Assembly: GCA_020796225.1 (NCBI GenBank)
Contig: CM036767.1
Location: 19,660,927-19,724,926, forward strand
Source: Arion vulgaris
Lineage: Eukaryota > Mollusca > Gastropoda > Stylommatophora > Arionidae
Direction: 5' to 3'
DNA: 64,000 nucleotides
Made by a program: the position numbers and the translations under genes. Positions 29,217-41,008 of the stretch are shown piece after piece. The notes under the pieces are model-generated. The model worked only from the letters and a program-made list of their open reading frames with translations, ran no database searches and was not told the origin of the DNA. Positions within the stretch are counted from its first letter, which is position 1; each line of letters opens with the position of its first letter.

Positions 29217-32200
29217 CTAAGCTTTGGGGAAACCTGACAGATCTGAAGCTGACCGCCCAGTTTGTGGTCTACAGTAAACTAAGCGCATGACCAGATATCG
29301 ATGAAGGAAACCTAACAGATCTGAAGCTGACCGCCCAGTTTGTGGTCTACAGTAAACTAAGCGCATGACCAGATATCGATGAAGGAAACCTGACAGATCT
29401 GAAGCTGACCGCCCAGTTTGTGGTCTACAGTAAACTAAGCGCATGACCAGATATCGATGAAGGAAACCTGACAGATCTGAAGCTGACCGCCCAGTTTGTG
29501 GTCTACAGTAAACTAAGCGCATGACCAGATATCGATGAAGGAAACCTGACAGATCTGAAGCTGACCGCCCAGTTTGTGGTCTACAGTAAACTAAGCGCAT
29601 GACCAGATATCGATGAAGGAAACCTAACAGATCTGAAGCTGACCGCCCAGTTTGTGGTCTACAGTAAACTAAGCGCATGACCAGATATCGATGAAGGAAA
29701 CCTGACAGATCTGAAGCTGACCGCCCAGTTTGTGGTCTACAGTAAACTAAGCGCATGACCAGATATCGATGAAGGAAACCTGACAGATCTGAAGCTGACC
29801 GCCCAGTTTGTGGTCTACAGTAAACTAAGCGCATGACCAGATATCGATGAAGGAAACCTGACAGATCTGAAGCTGACCGCCCAGTTTGTGGTCTACAGTA
29901 AACTAAGCGCATGACCAGATATCGATGAAGGAAACCTGACAGATCTGAAGCTGACCGCCCAGTTTGTGGTCTACAGTAAACTAAGCACATGACCAGATAT
30001 CGATGAAGGAAACCTGACAGATCTGAAGCTGACCGCCCAGTTTGTGGTCTACAGTAAACTAAGCGCATGACCAGATATCGATGAAGGAAACCTGACAGAT
30101 CTGAAGCTGACCGCCCAGTTTGTGGTCTACAGTAAACTAAGCACATGACCAGATATCGATGAAGGAAACCTGACAGATCTGAAGCTGACCGCCCAGTTTG
30201 TGGTCTACAGTAAACTAAGCGCATGACCAGATATCGATGAAGGAAACCTGACAGATCTGAAGCTGACCGCCCAGTTTGTGGTCTACAGTAAACTAAGCGC
30301 ATGACCAGATATCGATGAAGGAAACCTGACAGATCTGAAGCTGACCGCCCAGTTTGTGGTCTACAGTAAACTAAGCGCATGACCAGATATCGATGAAGGA
30401 AACCTGACAGATCTGAAGCTGACCGCCCAGTTTGTGGTCTACAGTAAACTAAGCGCATGACCAGATATCGATGAAGGAAACCTGACAGATCTGAAGCTGA
30501 CCGCCCAGTTTGTGGTCTACAGTAAACTAAGCACATGACCAGATATCGATGAAGGAAACCTGACAGATCTGAAGCTGACCGCCCAGTTTGTGGTCTACAG
30601 TAAACTAAGCGCATGACCAGATATCGATGAAGGAAACCTGACAGATCTGAAGCTGACCGCCCAGTTTGTGGTCTACAGTAAACTAAGCACATGACCAGAT
30701 ATCGATGAAGGAAACCTGACAGATCTGAAGCTGACCGCCCAGTTTGTGGTCTACAGTAAACTAAGCGCATGACCAGATATCGATGAAGGAAACCTGACAG
30801 ATCTGAAGCTGACCGCCCAGTTTGTGGTCTACAGTAAACTAAGCGCATGACCAGATATCGATGAAGGAAACCTGACAGATCTGAAGCTGACCGCCCAGTT
30901 TGTGGTCTACAGTAAACTAAGCGCATGACCAGATATCGATGAAGGAAACCTGACAGATCTGAAGCTGACCGCCCAGTTTGTGGTCTACAGTAAACTAAGC
31001 GCATGACCAGATATCGATGAAGGAAACCTGACAGATCTGAAGCTGACCGCCCAGTTTGTGGTCTACAGTAAACTAAGCACATGACCAGATATCGATGAAG
31101 GAAACCTGACAGATCTGAAGCTGACCGCCCAGTTTGTGGTCTACAGTAAACTAAGCGCATGACCAGATATCGATGAAGGAAACCTGACAGATCTGAAGCT
31201 GACCGCCCAGTTTGTGGTCTACAGTAAACTAAGCGCATGACCAGATATCGATGAAGGAAACCTAACAGATCTGAAGCTGACCGCCCAGTTTGTGATCTAC
31301 AGTAAACTAAGCACATGACCAGATATCGATGAAGGAAACCTGACAGATCTGAAGCTGACCGCCCAGTTTGTGGTCTACAGTAAACTAAGCGCATGACCAG
31401 ATATCGATGAAGGAAACCTGACAGATCTGAAGCTGACCGCCCAGTTTGTGGTCTACAGTAAACTAAGCGCATGACCAGATATCGATGAAGGAAACCTGAC
31501 AGATCTGAAGCTGACCGCCCAGTTTGTGATCTACAGTAAACTAAGCACATGACCAGATATCGATGAAGGAAACCTGACAGATCTGAAGCTGACCGCCCAG
31601 TTTGTGGTCTACAGTAAACTAAGCGCATGACCAGATATCGATGAAGGAAACCTGACAGATCTGAAGCTGACCGCCCAGTTTGTGGTCTACAGTAAACTAA
31701 GCGCATGACCAGATATCGATGAAGGAAACCTAACAGATCTGAAGCTGACCGCCCAGTTTGTGGTCTACAGTAAACTAAGCGCATGACCAGATATCGATGA
31801 AGGAAACCTGACAGATCTGAAGCTGACCGCCCAGTTTGTGGTCTACAGTAAACTAAGCGCATGACCAGATATCGATGAAGGAAACCTGACAGATCTGAAG
31901 CTGACCGCCCAGTTTGTGGTCTACAGTAAACTAAGCGCATGACCAGATATCGATGAAGGAAACCTGACAGATCTGAAGCTGACCGCCCAGTTTGTGGTCT
32001 ACAGTAAACTAAGCGCATGACCAGATATCGATGAAGGAAACCTGACAGATCTGAAGCTGACCGCCCAGTTTGTGGTCTACAGTAAACTAAGCACATGACC
32101 AGATATCGATGAAGGAAACCTGACAGATCTGAAGCTGACCGCCCAGTTTGTGGTCTACAGTAAACTAAGCGCATGACCAGATATCGATGAAGGAAACCTG

Positions 32201-33832
32201 ACAGATCTGAAGCTGACCGCCCAGTTTGTGGTCTACAGTAAACTAAGCACATGACCAGATATCGATGAAGGAAACCTGACAGATCTGAAGCTGACCGCCC
32301 AGTTTGTGGTCTACAGTAAACTAAGCGCATGACCAGATATCGATGAAGGAAACCTAACAGATCTGAAGCTGACCGCCCAGTTTGTGGTCTACAGTAAACT
32401 AAGCGCATGACCAGATATCGATGAAGAAACCTGACAGATCTGAAGCTGACCGCCCAGTTTGTGGTCTACAGTAAACTAAGCGCATGACCAGATATCGATG
32501 AAGGAAACCTGACAGATCTGAAGCTGACCGCCCAGTTTGTGGTCTACAGTAAACTAAGCGCATGACCAGATATCGATGAAGGAAACCTGACAGATCTGAA
32601 GCTGACCGCCCAGTTTGTGGTCTACAGTAAACTAAGCGCATGACCAGATATCGATGAAGGAAACCTGACAGATCTGAAGCTGACCGCCCAGTTTGTGGTC
32701 TACAGTAAACTAAGCACATGACCAGATATCGATGAAGGAAACCTGACAGATCTGAAGCTGACCGCCCAGTTTGTGGTCTACAGTAAACTAAGCGCATGAC
32801 CAGATATCGATGAAGGAAACCTGACAGATCTGAAGCTGACCGCCCAGTTTGTGGTCTACAGTAAACTAAGCACATGACCAGATATCGATGAAGGAAACCT
32901 GACAGATCTGAAGCTGACCGCCCAGTTTGTGGTCTACAGTAAACTAAGCGCATGACCAGATATCGATGAAGGAAACCTGACAGATCTGAAGCTGACCGCC
33001 CAGTTTGTGGTCTACAGTAAACTAAGCGCATGACCAGATATCGATGAAGGAAACCTGACAGATCTGAAGCTGACCGCCCAGTTTGTGGTCTACAGTAAAC
33101 TAAGCGCATGACCAGATATCGATGAAGGAAACCTGACAGATCTGAAGCTGACCGCCCAGTTTGTGGTCTACAGTAAACTAAGCGCATGACCAGATATCGA
33201 TGAAGGAAACCTGACAGATCTGAAGCTGACCGCCCAGTTTGTGGTCTACAGTAAACTAAGCACATGACCAGATATCGATGAAGGAAACCTGACAGATCTG
33301 AAGCTGACCGCCCAGTTTGTGGTCTACAGTAAACTAAGCGCATGACCAGATATCGATGAAGGAAACCTGACAGATCTGAAGCTGACCGCCCAGTTTGTGG
33401 TCTACAGTAAACTAAGCACATGACCAGATATCGATGAAGGAAACCTAACAGATCTGAAGCTGACCGCCCAGTTTGTGGTCTACAGTAAACTAAGCACATG
33501 ACCAGATATCGATGAAGGAAACCTGACAGATCTGAAGCTGACCGCCCAGTTTGTGGTCTACAGTAAACTAAGCGCATGACCAGATATCGATGAAGGAAAC
33601 CTAACAGATCTGAAGCTGACCGCCCAGTTTGTGGTCTACAGTAAACTAAGCGCATGACCAGATATCGATGAAGGAAACCTGACAGATCTGAAGCTGACCG
33701 CCCAGTTTGTGGTCTACAGTAAACTAAGCACATGACCAGATATCGATGAAGGAAACCTAACAGATCTGAAGCTGACCGCCCAGTTTGTGGTCTACAGTAA
33801 ACTAAGCGCATGACCAGATATCGATGAAGAAG
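29217..33832. repeat. 78-bp satellite derived from a LINE ORF C-terminus
   Basis: About 59 almost identical 78-bp units. In LINE sense each reads GNLTDLKLTAQFVVYSKLSA, a stop, then PDIDE, so the unit is the last 20 codons plus about 15 bp of 3' UTR. Differences are nearly confined to three sites (GCGCATG/GCACATG, CCTGACAG/CCTAACAG, TGTGGTC/TGTGATC). One 1-bp deletion near 32425 splits the antisense open frame. The array ends at 33832 in GATGAAGAAGAAACAC, resembling the GAA-rich 3' tail of a LINE. The antisense 1,063- and 479-codon frames are by-products of a 26-codon unit without stops. Confidence 0.95.
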
Positions 33833-33915
33833 AAACACTGGACATCACGAAACACACAAATTGATGCCCCTAAGTCAAAGTTTCCTAATTTCTTAAATCA
33901 GTAGATACGCCCCTG

Positions 33916-34078
33916 CAGTGGTGACTCGTCATTAGGGTTAGTGGGGCCGGGTCCCACCAAAAATAATTTGTAACGTGTATTTATTATTTTATACATTAAA
34001 ATATATCTAACCGAAACCATGATTTTTCCGAAAATTTATGTCTGGCCCCACCAACAAAATGATCACGAGCCGCCACTG
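33916..34078. mobile_element. hAT-type MITE (copy 2)
   Basis: 163 bp, termini CAGTGGTGACTCGTC and CAGTGGCGGCTCGTG (complement), internal ACGTGTATTTATTATTTTAT and TGTCTGGCCCCACCAAC shared with copy 1. Flanking 8-mers CGCCCCTG and CGCCCCGT agree at 6 of 8. Confidence 0.85.
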
Positions 34079-34430
34079 CGCCCCGTCTATATTGATTCCA
34101 ACAGACATTATTTAGTTTTAGTTTCGATTTTATAATAGAAAATAACTGAAATGGAACTAACAAAACCCAAGAACTCCCAGCTCAGACCGAGAGTTTCGGT
34201 TTCATAATAGAAAATAACAAACATAATAAAATCCAAGAACTCCCAGCTCAGACTCAGACAACGAGAGTTTCAATTCGTGACATTGTTTACTCGGTAGTTT
34301 TACATCGGGAGAGAAATGTGTATTTAATTGTATATATATATATTTGACTACTAATATTCAATACTTTCAAAGTATAACTAAAGGTAAGTGGTTTTATTAA
34401 TACTATACTATTGTTATATTCAACTCGTAC

Positions 34431-34608
34431 CAAGGCCGTGCCGTACTATGGTACAGAGAGTCGGCCGCATCAGGCGGTGCCGTAAGGGGAGGGCGACATA
34501 AGCAGCAGAATCAAAATTACAATTGAAGGTTTTTTAAGGAAATAACATTTAAGGGGCGGCATTTCGAAGACTTTGCATCATACTGAGAAAATATACCGCA
34601 CGGCTCTG
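34431..34608. mobile_element. hAT-type MITE, second family
   Basis: 178 bp, inverted termini CAAGGCCGTGCCGTAC (left) and CAGAGCCGTGCGGTAT (right, complement). Flanking 8-mers ACTCGTAC and TCTCGTAC agree at 7 of 8. Non-coding. It adjoins the LINE tail at 34617. Confidence 0.75.
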
Positions 34609-34616
34609 TCTCGTAC

Positions 34617-34782
34617 CGTTATACGTTACACAGGGCCTGCAAGCAATTTTTCAATACCGCTCTATCATGGGCAACTCTTTCCATCTCCTCTATGGAATTG
34701 AGTCCAATATTTCTTGCCTTTCTCAGGAAAGTTCGTTTCAGAGTTTCCCTTCGTCGTTCTCTCTTTCTTGAACCCTTTGCCA
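34617..34782 (-). pseudogene. LINE RT C-terminal fragment
   Basis: Minus strand: GSRKRERRRETLKRTFLRKA, NIGLNSIEEMERVAHDRAVL, NCLQALCNV and a stop. Same family as 10790-10975. Confidence 0.78.
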
Positions 34783-34786
34783 CCCG

Positions 34787-35045
34787 TGTGGTGCCGGGAC
34801 CCGCAAGGGAAGCAAAGATTAGTACCACTGCGACCTACAATGCATGTCGTAAGAGGCGACTAATGTAGGCAATAGGGATGCTACTCTGGTAAATAAAAAG
34901 CAGCGCAAAAATCGGATGTTCTGGCCTACTTGTAGGCGCATAACTGGCACAACGTACAATCACTCTTAGGCTCAGATCACATGCAAATCACACATAGTCG
35001 TTGACAGGTGGTCGATATGGAGCGTAAGAAGAAGAAGAAGAAGAA
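34787..35045 (+). mobile_element. SINE-like element, family D (clear plus copy)
   Basis: GTGTGGTGCCGGGACCCGCA, ATTAGTACCACTGCGACCTA, AATAGGGATGCTACTCTGG, CATAACTGGCACAACGTAC, GGTGGTCGATATGGAGC and an (AAG)n tail. Useful as the reference orientation for the family. Confidence 0.82.
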
Positions 35046-35129
35046 TTCATACATTCATTTACCACTGCCTCATAGTTTGATTGGGGACAATCAAAGGCTA
35101 GCGAGCAAACCGTACACAAAACTGGACGG

Positions 35130-36005
35130 TAGGCAAACCAAGTAATCCAAAAAAAGACTGGTAACCTGGGCAGATGACGCTCAATAACCCGGGAGGGAAG
35201 GTTGTCTAAGGGTAGCTACCCTTAAAGAAAATAGCAACCTGCTGCCTTGCAGGTTGGCTGGGGACACCAAATTCTGAAGAAGAGCGAACCAGTAAACGCG
35301 GACTAAAACCGGACACATCGCCGAGGATAAGCATCAGAGCTCCAAATGGCGCTGAAGAATCACTCTTAGGCTCAGATCCATACACTACAAAGAGTGGTTA
35401 ACAAGTGGTTGATATCGAGAGTCCGAAGAAGGAGCAGAAGATAGTGACTAAATTAAACAGATAAAACGTTGGAGATAGAAGTGATTGGGACATACATTAA
35501 GAATGCAGAACGCACTCACATGTTGCTCTAAAATAGAATCTGGGTGACAAGAAGCGTAGGGAAAAACCTAGAGAAACATGGAGACAGACAGAGAAAGAAA
35601 AGAGGCTTGAGTGGCCTGATATGAATTAGACTGGCTTGCTCAATCAAGACAGATCTGATTGGAGGCAATTTGGGGATGCCTTATGCTACACCCCCGTCTC
35701 CCTCCCACTCCCCCATGAAGCCATTACCTTGTAGTCGTGGAGGGGCACTTGCATACCTCAATGACCCTGGGAGCTATGCCGGCAGGATTACCCAAGCCGG
35801 ACAGGTCAAAGAAGAGAGGTCAGACTAAAGGTGACTTCCTGGTCCTCCAGGTTAAGGGTTATGCGAGGGGTTAACTACCTAACCATTTAACAAAGAACCT
35901 AGTTACAGAAACTGAAAAAAATTGTTCAAAACTAACTCGAGTCTCGGAAGGATTAGGGCTCTAGGCCGGATACAGATGCAGTCCGAAACCGGGACAAGTG
36001 GTGAA
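35130..36005 (+). pseudogene. LINE debris: 5'-type leader, RT tail and second leader
   Basis: 35150-35340 has the G-rich leader found upstream of LINE ORFs (GGGTAGCTACCCTTAAAG, CACCAAATTCTGAAG). A family D SINE end lies at 35355-35440. 35455-35690 reads as an RT tail (LGHTLRMQ, RNMETDRERKEA, EAIWGCLMLH) with several stops. 35700-36000 is another leader-like stretch (GGTTAAGGGTTATGCGAGGG). I cannot tell whether these were one element. Confidence 0.5.
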
Positions 36006-36128
36006 TAAACTGTTAAGGCCCTATGCTCCACGAGAGGCAGAGAGCAATTACGTAAAGTAAGTCATATGCTTCTAGAGGAGAATAAGAGAAGAAGAATAAG
36101 AGGAAGAACAAGAGATTAGACGTATGCT

Positions 36129-36410
36129 GCGTACTTCTTCTTCTTCGAACGCTCCATATCGACCACTTGTTTACCACTCTTTGTGATTTGTATGTCATCC
36201 GAGCCTAAGAGCGATTGTACGTTGTGCCAGTTATACACCTACAAGTAGACCAGCACATCCGATTTCTGCGATGCTTTTTATTTACTAAGGTAGCTTCCTA
36301 GGGCCCTACCTAGACACCTTGACGACATGTCTTGTAGGTCGCAGTGTTAACATGTTGCTATTCTTTGCTCCTCTTGAGGGTCTTGGTGACACATGGGCGT
36401 GCTGCGTAGT
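36129..36410 (-). mobile_element. SINE-like element, family D
   Basis: Left CTTCTTCTTCGAACGCTCCA, GAGCCTAAGAGCGATTGTAC, then ACATGTCTTGTAGGTCGCAG; right end near ACACATGGGCG. Some internal deletion. Confidence 0.75.
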
Positions 36411-36570
36411 GACTAGATACAAACACACTGAGAGATAGTCTCTTATCTAACAAAATTGAAAGAATATTTACAATTCTATCATATGCAAACATCATAAAGA
36501 CACCAGACCCCCTTTCAACATTCAAATATAACCCGGTGTTATGTCAATATTCGTTCTTTTACTTCGACAG

Positions 36571-36738
36571 GAACTATTAAATAGGTGTCTAATAGAAGAA
36601 CGATCCGTATCATCATTACATGAGCAGAGCCATACATCTGAAGCAGCTAGTTTCAGTTTGACAACAATGGACACAGACAAGGATATGACCAAAGAAGACA
36701 GAGTGGTGAATTCCAGGGGCGTTTCTCCTGTGCTTCAT
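36571..36738 (+). CDS. Upstream coding exon of the giant repeat protein
   Basis: 168 bp, exactly 56 codons, preceded by an acceptor (TTCTTTTACTTCGACAG) and followed by a donor (CAT|GTAAGTTC). Reads ELLNRCLIEERSVSSLHEQS, HTSEAASFSLTT, MDTDKDMTKEDRVVNSRG, VSPVLH. It starts and ends in phase 0, as does the acceptor of the giant exon at 43883, so the two join in frame. The ATG at 36661 sits in a favourable context (ACAACAATGG) and could be the translation start if this is the first coding exon. If internal, the start lies further upstream. The 7.1-kb intron that follows is filled with LINE and SINE debris. Confidence 0.6.
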
Positions 36739-36794
36739 GTAAGTTCTATTTTTGAGAATTGATTCAATTTAATTTAATCGCATTTAATTTCTTC

Positions 36795-37150
36795 ATCATC
36801 ATCATCACATAGCCTGTCCTGAGCAGAATTTCGCCACCCCAACAGTCCTCCGAAATTTCTCTTTCTCATAGGCCAGATGTCCCGCCTCTGCAGCCGTCAT
36901 GTTCAAACCATCAGTTACATCCTGAATGCATCTTCTCCATGGTCTTCCTCCTCTTCTTTTTGAATACCTCCTTCCATGGTGGTCTTCTCCAGCTCTTCGT
37001 GTCTTTTGATATGTCCAAAATACTTCAATTTTTTTCTTTCTTATTTGTAGCATCAGCCAGTTTTCTTTGATCTAGAGTTCTTTCTGGATCTGTTCTCTTC
37101 TCTGTCCATGATATACGGAGGATTCTTCTGTAACACTTATATTCTTAAAA
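36795..37150 (-). pseudogene. LINE RT C-terminal fragment
   Basis: Minus strand: LQIRKKKIEVFWTYQKTRRA in one frame, then GRRYSKRRGGRPWRRCIQDV, TDGLNMTAAEAGHLAYEKEK, FRRTVGVAKFCSGQAM. Lies in the intron of the giant gene, antisense to it. Confidence 0.82.
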
Positions 37151-37199
37151 TTTCTTAAAAGATCTTATGTTCGTAAGCAGCATTGTGCCATCCCTATTA

Positions 37200-37415
37200 C
37201 AGAAAGAAATGGATACTAAAATACTTGTATGTTCCTGTTGTATATAGCGTATCGCAAGGAGAAGAAGACACTAAAATACTTGTATGTTCCTAATGTATAG
37301 GCTATAGCGTATCGCAAGAAGATGACACTAAAATACTGGAATGTTCCTGTTGTATAGGCTATAGCATATCGCAAGAAGATGACACTAAAATACTGGAATG
37401 TTCCTGTTGTAACTA
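37200..37415. repeat. Short 57-bp tandem repeat
   Basis: Four units with GACACTAAAATACTGGAATG and TATAGCATATCGCAAG blocks. The first units are shorter and diverged. Confidence 0.8.
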
Positions 37416-37589
37416 GTTATTTTGTTCTCCTTTTATTTCTACAACATGTGTAATAGGTTCAGCGTGTATGTCCCATGCTCCGCAACATTGGCACTTGTAT
37501 CTAGCTGGTATGATCTCTATATCCAGTAACAACAATAGTTGTATATCGCAAGTAACTCTAACCAAGAACTGCTTGCACTGCGTCAACTA

Positions 37590-37850
37590 GAGAATATATT
37601 CACTGTCTTCCAAAAGATGCTGGAGATGGATCGGAGATGTGATACGCATGGAGACTAGCTCTGTCACAAAAACTGCACTGAGATCGATACAATAGTGTAC
37701 ACGAAAACGTGGAAGACTCAAAACGAAACGGAGAAAAGTAGAACAAGAACAAAAGAAAATGAATGACAGCTGGAACACAATGAAGAGAACGGACAAGAAT
37801 AGAGAAGAATTGTGTGCATTTACGCTATGGGCATCTCCGGCTAGAGAGAG
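37590..37850 (+). pseudogene. LINE RT C-terminal fragment
   Basis: RCWRWIGDVIRMETSSVTKT, ALRSIQ, then RKRGRLKTKRRKVEQEQKKM, DSWNTMKRTDKNREELCAF in shifted frames. Counterpart of 28405-28840. Ends in (GA)n. Confidence 0.75.
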
Positions 37851-37869
37851 AGAGAGAGAGATCACAAGT

Positions 37870-39905
37870 GATTATGACAACAGACTTAGACGCGTGTTGT
37901 TGCATCTCTCTGATGCGTAAGAAGGAGACTGTAGAGCCCAACTCTAGAACACAATCTCCTACCACAGATAGAACATACATGATCAGTGTTGTGAAATATG
38001 GGTGTTGTGTGTTATGTCACATCGCATTGCTGATTTTCGCAGTACAACGATTCTCAGCAGTGTAAATTCTTTTTGTGGTGTTGCAGAGCAATATTTGGCG
38101 TATGCGCGAGGGATTCCCAGCTTGTGGTGTCTATATCGAAGCATTTTAGAGACACTTTAAGAGTGTCTTTAAAGCGTTTTGTTCATGTCCACCAACTGAT
38201 CGTCTGCCCCCTTCAAGCTCGCCATACATCAATTGTTTTGGGATGCGTTTATCATTCATCAGAGCAAGCTGACCGGCCCATCTCATTTGGGTCTTCTACA
38301 ACAGAGTGTTGACGCTTGGAATCTTGGATCTTATGAAGACTTCGGTATCTGGAATTTTGTCCTGCCAGTTTATTTTTAGTATTCTGCGTAGACAGCTTTG
38401 TGGAAGTGGTTGAGTTTTTTTGCGTGTCTGCTATACACTGTCCATGTCTCGCTTGCGTACAGCGGCGTGGTTAACACTATGGTCTGGTAAGTTTTCAGCT
38501 TTGTGGCTAGTCTTATTCCCTTCCGCTCCCACACAGTGACACATAGCCTTCCGAGAGCAGGACTAGCTTTGGATAATATTCTATTGTTGACCTCAGAGTC
38601 TATTTTTGCCGATCTGGATAGGATGCTGCCAAGATAGGCAAAGTGGTCAGCTGGAAGGAGACGCTGGTGTTTAATATTGATGACTGGACCATGGTAATGT
38701 TCCATAGAAGCGGGCAGAAACATGACCTCAGTTTTTCTGGTGTTAAGGGTAAGGCCAAACATATCACACACCATTGAGAACCTGTCTGTGTAGGTCTGCA
38801 TTTCTTCCTCAGAGTTGGTACCGAGGGCACAGTCATCAGCAAACAATTGGTTTGAGATGTTTGATTCTTTTACCTTGGTGGATGATTTTAATCTACTAAG
38901 ATTGAATAGATTACCGTCTGTCATGTATCTAATATTTACCTCATGTTCATCGCATTTCCCATAGATATCCATGAACATGGCAGCAAACATCATGCTAAAG
39001 AGTGTTGGGCCCAGTACACAGTCCTGTTTGACGCAGTTGGTGACATGGAAAGCCTCCTACAACTCCCCTTCATAAATTACACGCGCCATCATGCCCTCGT
39101 AAAACTGTTGGACGATCTTATTGAATTGCAGTGGACATTCACATTTTTCATGATTTTCGATAGACCCTCTCTGTTGACCGTATCGACCGCCTTCGTCAGA
39201 TCTTCCATAGACTATCTCTGTTGACCGTGTCGACCGCCTTCGTCAGATCTTCCATATATCCTCTCTGTTGACCGTGTCGAAAGTCTTCGCGTCGATAACG
39301 ACCATGTAGATGTTGCATTGCTGCTGTTGACATATCTCCTGTAGTTGGCGAGATGCAAATATCATGTCTGCTTTTCCGCGACCCGCTCTGAAACCACATT
39401 GGTACTCTGAGTAAGCCATGTTCCAGATGATTCATTAAGCGATTGAGGAGGACTAAATATCTTGCTACTTGCTAGAAATTGACAGGAGAAAGATCCCCCT
39501 GTGATTATCGCAGGCCTGGTGGTTGTCTTTGCGCATATACGGTTGCCAATAGTTACAGCCCTTAATCCCTGTGGTACGCGTTCGCTTCTCCAAATGAACG
39601 TAAAGAAATCTGTCAACTTCAGCATCAGCATGGGGACTCCTTCTTTGTATACTCGGTCGGTATTGAGTCCGTATCAGGTGCCCTCCCCAATGGACATCTG
39701 ACTTGTTGCCTTCTTGACCTCTTCTAAGCTAGGTGGACCATCAAGCTTGACATTAACTAATACCTGAGGCATACTCTCTATGGCTTCATCACATATGGTG
39801 GATGGATAGTTGAGGACAGCACGGAAGTGTTCTGGCCAGCGATTTTAGTACATGAAGCTTGTCAGTTAGCAGCTTTGCTCCATCTGCATTCAGTACGGTG
39901 GTGGG
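37870..39905 (-). pseudogene. Long LINE reverse-transcriptase remnant
   Basis: The most extensive RT here. Minus order: LTDFFTFIWRSERVPQGLRA (39620), a block giving DICQQQQCNIYMV-like codons, LTKAVDTVNRDSLWKI (39240), the stretch around 39010-39110, then 205 open codons from MMFAAMFMDIYGKC through QLFADDCALGTNSEEEMQTY (FADD box), LTLNTRKTEVMFLP, FAYLGSILSRSAKIDSEVNN and TPLYASETWTVY. The tail near 37900-38300 keeps TQMRWAGQLAL and a partial C-terminal zinc-finger-like RRLCSRVGLYS. Several frameshifts and a local duplication near 39165-39265. Confidence 0.85.
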
Positions 39906-40224
39906 GTGAGAAGGTTGAGGATCATAAGAGTAAATACTTTAGCTTCCAATATACTTGTTAGATACCACGTAATGTCGTCCGCTTGCGCACTGCTTATATA
40001 TAAGACCTTAATCTACGCCTCCCAACGAAATAGACCAGAGTTTTCCCGCATTGAAATGCTGTATATGGCCACTCCATATTTTTTTTTTAAACATGTGATC
40101 GAATTGAGAAACTTGATTTCTAAAGATCTCTTGCATATGCACATTTACATTTAAAAAAAAAAGCAGGCAAACATTTGCAGACTTTTGAACACGTCGTGAA
40201 CATAATAGATATACTCTGCCAGTT
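39905..40224. other. No recognisable feature
   Basis: Short incidental frames only. No repeat family match seen. Confidence 0.35.
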
Positions 40225-40229
40225 TGAGA

Positions 40230-40460
40230 ATCGCTATATCATTCTGTGTGATTTGTATGTGATCTGAGCCTAAGAGCGATTGTACGTTGTACCAGTAATG
40301 CGCCTACAAGTAGGCCAGCACATTCGATTTCTGCGCTGCTGTTTATTTACTAGGTAGCATCCTAGAGCCTACATCAGTCGCCTCTTACGACATGCTTCGT
40401 AGGTTGCATCGGTACTTTTCTTTACTTCCCTTGTGGGGCCCCGGCACCACACGGGCTGAG
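40230..40460 (-). mobile_element. SINE-like element, family D
   Basis: TGAGCCTAAGAGCGATTGTA, CCTACAAGTAGGCCAGCAC, TACTAGGTAGCATCCTAGAG, ending CACCACACGGGC. It carries the shortened (two-G/two-C) version of the inverted repeat amplified in the satellite at 24310-25400. Confidence 0.78.
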
Positions 40461-40749
40461 AATCGCTATTGAAGTTGTTGATATCTGAAGGACACGAATG
40501 TATGTTTGAGATAGTTCAATTACATATTTGGTTGTGCATTTCTCTGAAGTTCAGAGGCACGTACTTTTACTGTCTAGTTCATTGTTGCAAATATATTAGA
40601 TTCGATAGAATGATAAGGTAAATATATCAGCAACCTTTAATGCGATTTAGAGGTCACATATAGCCAAGTTGATAACACTCTGCGATATGGACAACTGCCT
40701 TGAAATTCCGGGCTCAATGCCAGCTTGTGCCAAAATTCCTCGCTGTACA

Positions 40750-41008
40750 TACGGCAGAAAAAATATATATGTGCTTTTGAATATAAGTGTTACAGAAGAG
40801 TCCTTCGTATATCTTGGACAGAGAAGAGAACAAATAGATCTATCCAGAAAGAACTCAAAATCAAATAAAACTGGCTGATGCTACAAATAAGAAAGAGAAA
40901 ATTGAGGCATATTGGACATATAACAAGACACGAGGGGCTGGAGAAGACCATCATGGAAGGTGACATACCGGCAAAGAGAAGAAGAGGAAGACCACGGAGA
41001 AGATGGAT
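40750..41008 (+). pseudogene. LINE RT C-terminal fragment
   Basis: CAFEYKCYRRVLRISWTEKR, TNRSIQKELKIK, then RKRKIEAYWTYNKTRGAGED and GRPRRRW-like codons. Head-on junction with a minus-strand LINE at 41008. Confidence 0.75.

Noticed and set aside
29217..33838. Antisense open frames of 1,063 and 479 codons with a 26-residue repeat
   Set aside because: The DNA is a 78-bp satellite of LINE 3' ends. 78 is divisible by 3 and the unit happens to lack a stop on that strand. No start, splice or unique flanks support a protein.
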